Origin: DASSKW01 sp035690065
GTDB taxonomy: Bacteria > Pseudomonadota > Gammaproteobacteria > Natronospirales > REEB76
Assembly: GCA_035690065.1 (NCBI GenBank)
Contig: DASSKW010000055.1
Location: 1 to 10,849 of the forward strand
Reading direction: 5' to 3'
DNA length: 10,849 bases
This document shows, one piece after another, positions 7,402 through 10,849 of the stretch. Below the pieces are notes generated by a model, which worked only from the letters and a program-made list of their open reading frames with translations, had not been told where the DNA came from and did no database searches. A program made the translations under genes and the position numbers. Each line of letters starts with the position of its first letter. Position 1 is the first letter of the stretch.

Positions 7402-7552
7402 GGAGATCACCTCTAAAAATTGATCTTTTGATTTCTGGTGGTGTTAGAAATGGCCTCAAAATCCTCATGTATTGGCATATACACTCCGGTTTCTCGGCCA
7501 TTTCTGCCTAACCAGAAACCAAAATCTCTGCTTTTTAGAAGCGATCTCATTG
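7399..7552. repeat. long imperfect palindrome spanning the pcm-like leader
   Basis: A single axis near 7475.5 relates both halves. Paired blocks are 7403-7408 with 7543-7548 (6/6), 7412-7419 with 7532-7539 (8/8), 7426-7439 with 7511-7524 (13/14, shifted by one base), 7446-7455 with 7496-7505 (10/10), and 7468-7472 with 7479-7483 (5/5). The left arm contains the pcm-like Shine-Dalgarno and touches its ATG. The right arm carries a decayed copy of the same stretch. It could be a degenerate inverted-repeat mobile element, an inverted duplication, or a functional hairpin/cruciform. The following bases 7553-7645 show nothing I can name. Confidence 0.75.
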
Positions 7553-7645
7553 TCCTGGCCGTGTGGGAATCTGACGGAATTATAGAGGCCGCAAAGGTTA
7601 AGCACTTCGCCGGTGGTTGGCAAGGCGGCGCTGTCACCAACCCGG

Positions 7646-7669
7646 CCTGACAGATGTCAGGTGTATACT
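7646..7669 (+). promoter_or_regulatory. candidate thiC-leader promoter with operator-like palindrome
   Basis: A perfect 16-base palindrome, CCTGACA-GA-TGTCAGG (7646-7661), ends two bases before TATACT (7664-7669), a near-consensus -10. Transcription would start near 7676, just before the first hairpin at 7683. No recognisable -35 is present at 16-18 bases spacing; the palindrome occupies much of that space, suggesting an activator or repressor site. The regulator is unknown. Confidence 0.45.
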
Positions 7670-7682
7670 GGCCGCCGCGCTT

Positions 7683-7845
7683 TTAGCAGGTTGATGAAAG
7701 CAGCCTGCTAATCAAGGCCATGGATGGCCGGGCCACAAATCAGGCATAGCAAGTGCCTGATTTGGCGGGAGCAAGTTCGGGAAAGTACCGAACTTGCGAC
7801 ATTGAAAAAGTGCAGGAAAGCACTTTATTCAAAGCCTATTCAATG
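7683..7845 (+). ncRNA. array of five hairpins in the thiC leader (unknown structured RNA)
   Basis: Consecutive hairpins are: H1 7683-7711 (perfect 8 bp, 11 with inner G-U), H2 7716-7729 (GGCC / GGCC, loop ATGGAT), H3 7736-7764 (perfect 11 bp), H4 7771-7797 (perfect 10 bp), and H5 7802-7832 (12 bp with one bulged A, and an alternative outer pairing of CATTGAA 7800-7806 with TTCAATG 7839-7845). H1, H3 and H4 have seven-base loops and H5 a six-base loop. In H1, H3, H4 and H5 the 3' side of the loop reads G-A/C-A-A-G-C/T. The array ends a few bases before the TPP aptamer. It may be a leader extension or a separate small RNA. It matches no family I know. Confidence 0.6.
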
Positions 7846-7851
7846 CGCGAA

Positions 7852-7937
7852 GAAGCTAGGGGTGCCGCCCCATATCGGACGCGGCTGAGAGCATACCCTT
7901 GGAACCTGTACCGACAATCGGAGGCAGGGAATGCTTC
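7852..7937 (+). promoter_or_regulatory. TPP riboswitch aptamer (THI box)
   Basis: The conserved TPP-aptamer elements appear in order: GGGGTGC (7859-7865), P3 stem GCCGC 7864-7868 / GCGGC 7881-7885, CTGAGA (7885-7890), ACCC (7895-7898) pairing with the GGGGT, then GAACCTG (7902-7908), a CCGA-CAA-TCGG hairpin (7911-7921), CAGG (7925-7928) pairing with CCTG, and GGGAATGC. P1 closes by GAAGC 7852-7856 / GCTTC 7933-7937; GCGAAG 7847-7852 / CTTCGC 7934-7939 is an alternative. It precedes thiC, its usual target, and would lower ThiC synthesis when thiamine pyrophosphate is abundant. Confidence 0.95.
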
Positions 7938-7940
7938 GCG

Positions 7941-7979
7941 GCCTCACGACCGCAGGTATCCCGCCGCCGGACGTGAGGC
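7941..7979 (+). promoter_or_regulatory. thiC expression platform: Shine-Dalgarno-sequestering hairpin
   Basis: GCCTCACG (7941-7948) and CGTGAGGC (7972-7979) form a perfect 8-bp stem that buries GTGAGG, the ribosome binding site of the thiC ATG at 7985. The word GAGGC occurs both here (7975-7979) and inside the aptamer (7921-7925). GCCTC 7941-7945 can pair with either copy, which gives mutually exclusive states. This points to translational control with TPP favouring the blocked form. No U-run follows, so it is not a terminator. Confidence 0.75.
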
Positions 7980-7984
7980 AAACG

Positions 7985-9841
7985 ATGAGTGCTGTTCCCG
8001 AAGAATTCCTGCGCCGGACCGCGCAACTTTCCGACCAGGCGACCCGCCCGTATCCCAATTCCCGCAAGCTGTTCGTGCCCGGTTCGCGCGCCGACCTGAA
8101 AGTCGCCATGCGTGAAGTCAGCCAGTCGGATACCCCGGCGCTGCACGGCGCCGAGACCAATCCGCCGATCCCTGTCTATGACACCTCCGGTCCGTACACC
8201 GATCCGGACGCGCACATCGATTTGCTCGCCGGTCTGCCGGCGTACCGCGCGCGCTGGATCGAGGAACGCGGCGACACTGAGCAGTTGAACGACTTCACCT
8301 CCGAATACACGCGCCGACGTAATCGCGATCCGAAACTCGCCGAGATCCGTTTCCCGGAACCACCGAAGCCGAAGCGCGCCAAAGCCGGTGCCAACGTCAC
8401 GCAGATGCATTACGCACGCCGTGGGCTCGTCACGCCCGAGATGGAATACATCGCCATCCGCGAGAGTCTCAAGCTGCAGGAACTGCGCGCCGACAAGCGG
8501 TATGCGCAGATATTGAAACAGCACAAAGGCCAGCATTTTGGTGCTGCGATCCCGGAGACCATCACGCCGGAATTCGTACGCGATGAAGTCGCGCGCGGCC
8601 GTGCCATCATTCCCGCCAACATCAACCATCCGGAACTCGAGCCGATGATCATCGGCCGCAACTTCCTGGTGAAGATCAACACCAACATCGGTAACTCCGC
8701 CGTCACCTCCAGCATCGCGGAAGAAGTCGAGAAGATGGTCTGGTCGGCGCGCTGGGGTGGCGACACACTCATGGATCTGTCCACCGGCAAGAACATCCAC
8801 GAGACCCGCGAGTGGATCATCCGCAACGCGCCGATGCCGATCGGCACTGTGCCCATCTATCAGGCACTGGAAAAAGTGGACGGCAAGGCCGAAGAACTTA
8901 CCTGGGAGATGTACCGCGACACGCTCATCGAACAGGCCGAGCAGGGCGTGGATTACTTCACCATCCACGCCGGTGTGCGTCTGCCGTTCGTCCCGCTCAC
9001 CGCCAACCGCGTCACCGGCATCGTCTCGCGCGGCGGTTCGATCATGGCCAAGTGGTGCCTCGCGCATCACCGGGAAAGTTTCCTCTACACGCACTTCGAG
9101 GAAATCTGCGAGATCATGAAAGCCTACGACGTCTCGTTCTCGCTCGGCGACGGCCTGCGCCCCGGTTCGATAGCAGACGCCAACGACGAAGCCCAGTTCG
9201 CGGAACTGAAGACGCTCGGCGAACTCACCAAAGTCGCGTGGCAACACGATTGTCAGGTCATGATCGAAGGCCCCGGCCACGTGCCCATGCAACTCATTAA
9301 GGAGAACATGGATAAAGAGCTGGCGGAATGTTACGAAGCACCGTTCTATACGCTCGGCCCGCTCACCACCGACATCGCGCCGGGTTACGACCACATCACC
9401 AGCGCCATCGGCGCCGCGCAGATCGGCTGGTACGGCACCGCCATGCTCTGCTACGTCACGCCCAAGGAACATCTGGGCTTGCCGGACCGCGACGACGTCC
9501 GCGAAGGCATCATCACCTACAAGATCGCCGCGCACGCCGCGGACCTCGCCAAAGGCCATCCCGGTGCGCAGTTGCGGGATAACGCGCTGTCCAAAGCCCG
9601 TTTCGAATTCCGCTGGCAAGACCAGTTCAATCTGGGGCTTGATCCGGAAAAAGCCCAGGAATTCCACGACGAAACCCTACCCAAGGACTCCGCCAAAGTC
9701 GCCCACTTCTGTTCCATGTGCGGTCCGCATTTCTGCTCCATGAAGATCACGCAGGATGTGCGGGAATATGCGAAGCAGGGGATGGAAGAGAAGGCGGAAG
9801 AGTTCAAGCAGAGCGGGGCGGAGATTTATAGGAAGGCGTGA
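7985..9841 (+). CDS. thiC: phosphomethylpyrimidine synthase ThiC
   Basis: The 618-residue protein is a radical SAM enzyme of thiamine biosynthesis. It rearranges aminoimidazole ribotide to hydroxymethylpyrimidine phosphate in the cytoplasm. The start at ATG 7985 follows GTGAGG by a normal distance and gives MSAVPEEFLRR; an in-frame ATG at 7931 lies inside the riboswitch and is rejected. The N-terminal ThiC-associated region (about 1-120) has PVYDTSGPYTDP. The TIM-barrel core includes ANVTQMHYARRG, NINHPELEPMIIG, VKINTNIGNSA, TIHAGV, SRGGSIMAKW, SLGDGLRPGS and EGPGHVP. The C-terminal cluster motif CX2CX4C is present as C576, C579 and C584, binding the 4Fe-4S that cleaves SAM. The usual length is about 610-640. 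It is controlled by the TPP riboswitch upstream. No terminator is visible after its stop. Confidence 0.98.
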   Translation: MSAVPEEFLRRTAQLSDQATRPYPNSRKLFVPGSRADLKVAMREVSQSDTPALHGAETNPPIPVYDTSGPYTDPDAHIDLLAGLPAYRARWIEERGDTEQLNDFTSEYTRRRNRDPKLAEIRFPEPPKPKRAKAGANVTQMHYARRGLVTPEMEYIAIRESLKLQELRADKRYAQILKQHKGQHFGAAIPETITPEFVRDEVARGRAIIPANINHPELEPMIIGRNFLVKINTNIGNSAVTSSIAEEVEKMVWSARWGGDTLMDLSTGKNIHETREWIIRNAPMPIGTVPIYQALEKVDGKAEELTWEMYRDTLIEQAEQGVDYFTIHAGVRLPFVPLTANRVTGIVSRGGSIMAKWCLAHHRESFLYTHFEEICEIMKAYDVSFSLGDGLRPGSIADANDEAQFAELKTLGELTKVAWQHDCQVMIEGPGHVPMQLIKENMDKELAECYEAPFYTLGPLTTDIAPGYDHITSAIGAAQIGWYGTAMLCYVTPKEHLGLPDRDDVREGIITYKIAAHAADLAKGHPGAQLRDNALSKARFEFRWQDQFNLGLDPEKAQEFHDETLPKDSAKVAHFCSMCGPHFCSMKITQDVREYAKQGMEEKAEEFKQSGAEIYRKA

Positions 9842-9864
9842 TCTACTAGATTTGATCCACATCT

Positions 9865-10443
9865 ATGGACAGTAACGATTTTTTGCGGACCGAGTATGCC
9901 CAGTATCTCAGACGAGATGCGGGTAGAATCGCGTCAGAACTAGAACAGTTTAATGATAAATGGCCGAAGTTTTGGGAAAGAAATGCAGACCATCTCGGTG
10001 TGGTACTTATTAGTCATTTAATCATAGAGCATTACCTAAATGATTGGATTGCTTCCGCTGCCCCAGGGATAGATATCATCGGTAAATCACGTCTTTCGTT
10101 TGCACAGAAGGTTACATTTCTAGAGGGTGTTGATTCATCAGTACGTTGGGTATTACCTGGAATTAGACGACTGAATCGAATTCGGAATCAGCTTGTCCAT
10201 AATCTGGATAGCGAGATATCTGAATCAGAACTCGCACTTATCCGTGACATTGTTTGGCCTTGGAACGACGCGTTTCAAAAGCCCTGCAACAATGGAGTCA
10301 AGCTGATTCGTGAATTCGCTTTGCTTGCGTCCGGCGTGCTTTATTCAGAGGCAAATGCGATTCGCAGATATGGCGAGGGGTATGGATTGGTTGTGTATCA
10401 AAGATGGCTAAAAGCCGCAGTTAATAACAAAGTTGATAATTAG
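9865..10443 (+). CDS. uncharacterised HEPN-like protein
   Basis: This 192-residue, mainly helical and probably cytoplasmic protein is not one I can assign to a named family. The segment LNRIRNQLVHN contains R107-NQLV-H112, the RX4-6H motif with Asn after Arg that marks HEPN domains, many of which are RNases in toxin-antitoxin or abortive-infection systems; MltR-type HEPN-like regulators look similar. The preceding helices (HLGVVLISHLIIEHYLNDWI, LSFAQKVTFLEG) fit a four-helix HEPN bundle. The ATG has no clear Shine-Dalgarno. It is 23 bases after thiC, same strand, yet its base composition is far more AT-rich: the line 10021-10080 is about 43% GC against 70% for 9361-9420 in thiC, both hand-counted. 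No adjacent antitoxin or nucleotidyltransferase gene is visible, so a toxin role is only a possibility. Confidence 0.7.
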   Translation: MDSNDFLRTEYAQYLRRDAGRIASELEQFNDKWPKFWERNADHLGVVLISHLIIEHYLNDWIASAAPGIDIIGKSRLSFAQKVTFLEGVDSSVRWVLPGIRRLNRIRNQLVHNLDSEISESELALIRDIVWPWNDAFQKPCNNGVKLIREFALLASGVLYSEANAIRRYGEGYGLVVYQRWLKAAVNNKVDN

Positions 10444-10501
10444 CAAGCATAGGTTGGGCTGATGAAGGATGCTCAGAAACTTATGTACATTAGGGGTGAT
10501 T

Positions 10502-10849
10502 ATGAAAAGGGTTTTGGTTTCTTTTGCGGCTCTGATAACCGCATCACTGCTTTTGTCTGGTTGTACGGCGGCATTGATCGGCTCAATGTCTGACCAGCCT
10601 CGATTGTTTGCGCAAGCTCCCGGAATAATGCAGATAGATGACTCAAGATATGCAGTATGCAATGCACAAAACTTTTTTATACCTAATCGATATTATGAGT
10701 ATACAAGGACTGCAACAAGCGCATTTGTTGTAAATTTGGATGGAAAATGGGATAAGCGCGGTCAATCAGTCGTACTTCTGGGTCAGTCCAATCTTCAGAA
10801 TCCAATGGCATGTAAGCCCGAAGTGCCGATCTGTGCTAAAGATCAAAAA
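10502..10849 (+). CDS. putative lipoprotein, 5' part
   Basis: An open frame runs from ATG 10502 to the window end without a stop (116 codons), so the gene is truncated by the window. AGGGG at 10492-10496 is a good ribosome binding site. The N-terminus MKRVLVSFAALITASLL is a signal peptide followed by LSGC, a classic lipobox with lipidated Cys21, so the product should be anchored in the inner or outer membrane. The mature part has three further cysteines (residues 58, 106 and 112) and aromatic-rich segments around FIPNRYYEYTR. I recognise no family. It shares the low GC of the HEPN-like gene, 58 bases upstream on the same strand, and may belong to the same acquired segment. Confidence 0.75.
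   Translation, partial: MKRVLVSFAALITASLLLSGCTAALIGSMSDQPRLFAQAPGIMQIDDSRYAVCNAQNFFIPNRYYEYTRTATSAFVVNLDGKWDKRGQSVVLLGQSNLQNPMACKPEVPICAKDQK

Noticed and set aside
7413..7640. 75-codon minus-strand frame and an overlapping 70-codon plus-strand frame (7438-7650)
   Set aside because: Both run through the long palindrome, resemble no protein family and lack convincing ribosome binding sites.
7683..7845. Hairpin array as a CsrA/RsmA-titrating RNA
   Set aside because: GGA occurs in H2, H4 and H5, but H1 and H3 loops lack it, and no intrinsic terminator ends the array. The shared GNAAG loop fits better than GGA, so I do not make this call.
7683..7845. CRISPR-like repeat array
   Set aside because: The stems differ in sequence and spacing; there is no constant repeat with unique spacers.
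7931..7984. Upstream ATG at 7931 as the thiC start
   Set aside because: It falls in the aptamer's conserved 3' strand without a ribosome binding site. ATG 7985 has a good one and matches the usual ThiC N-terminus.
7753..8115. 120-codon plus-strand frame overlapping the hairpins, riboswitch and thiC start
   Set aside because: It crosses highly structured RNA and the start of thiC in another frame; its GTG lies in a hairpin loop.
7856..9667. 603-codon open frame on the minus strand, antisense to thiC
   Set aside because: It mirrors thiC codon positions in GC-rich DNA, has no recognisable domain and starts inside thiC. The plus-strand ThiC motifs are unambiguous.
10462..10590. Short plus-strand frame starting ATG 10462
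   Set aside because: It overlaps the lipoprotein start in another frame; the lipoprotein has a clear ribosome binding site, signal peptide and lipobox.

Overview
The window looks like chromosomal DNA of a gammaproteobacterium. The main genes are GC-rich, and several encode Gram-negative envelope functions (lipopolysaccharide inner core, lipid A acylation, a TolC-type outer-membrane channel). The order pcm-like, rhodanese, tolC converging on hldE-waaA resembles what I recall from Xanthomonas-type genomes. I cannot name a genus from the sequence alone.

Layout. (1) 1-4595 is an LPS block: the 3' part of a Kdo kinase (kdkA), a small unknown lipoprotein, an lpxL-type acyltransferase on the minus strand, and a divergent hldE-waaA pair on the plus strand. 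Together these supply ADP-heptose, transfer Kdo, phosphorylate Kdo and acylate lipid A. (2) 4596-4834 holds a dispersed-type palindromic repeat and a bidirectional terminator between the convergent waaA and tolC. (3) 4835-7401, minus strand, is pcm-like, rhodanese and tolC. The first two are one nucleotide apart. tolC has its own good promoter and an ATATC-rich inverted repeat upstream. (4) 7402-7984 is 583 bp without a gene, but it is the most structured part of the window. It holds a ~154-bp imperfect palindrome starting at the pcm-like start codon, a stretch (7553-7645) in which I see nothing, an operator-like palindrome abutting a -10 element, five consecutive hairpins of which four share a loop motif, and a TPP riboswitch whose expression platform can hide the thiC Shine-Dalgarno. 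(5) 7985-9841 is thiC. (6) 9842-10849 drops sharply in GC and carries a HEPN-like protein and the start of another lipoprotein. This looks like accessory DNA.

The best candidates for something undescribed are the hairpin array ahead of the TPP riboswitch, the long palindrome at the pcm-like start, and the tolC-linked PCMT paralog that lacks the canonical PCMT substrate-site motif. All calls come from reading the sequence by eye. No database search or folding program was run.
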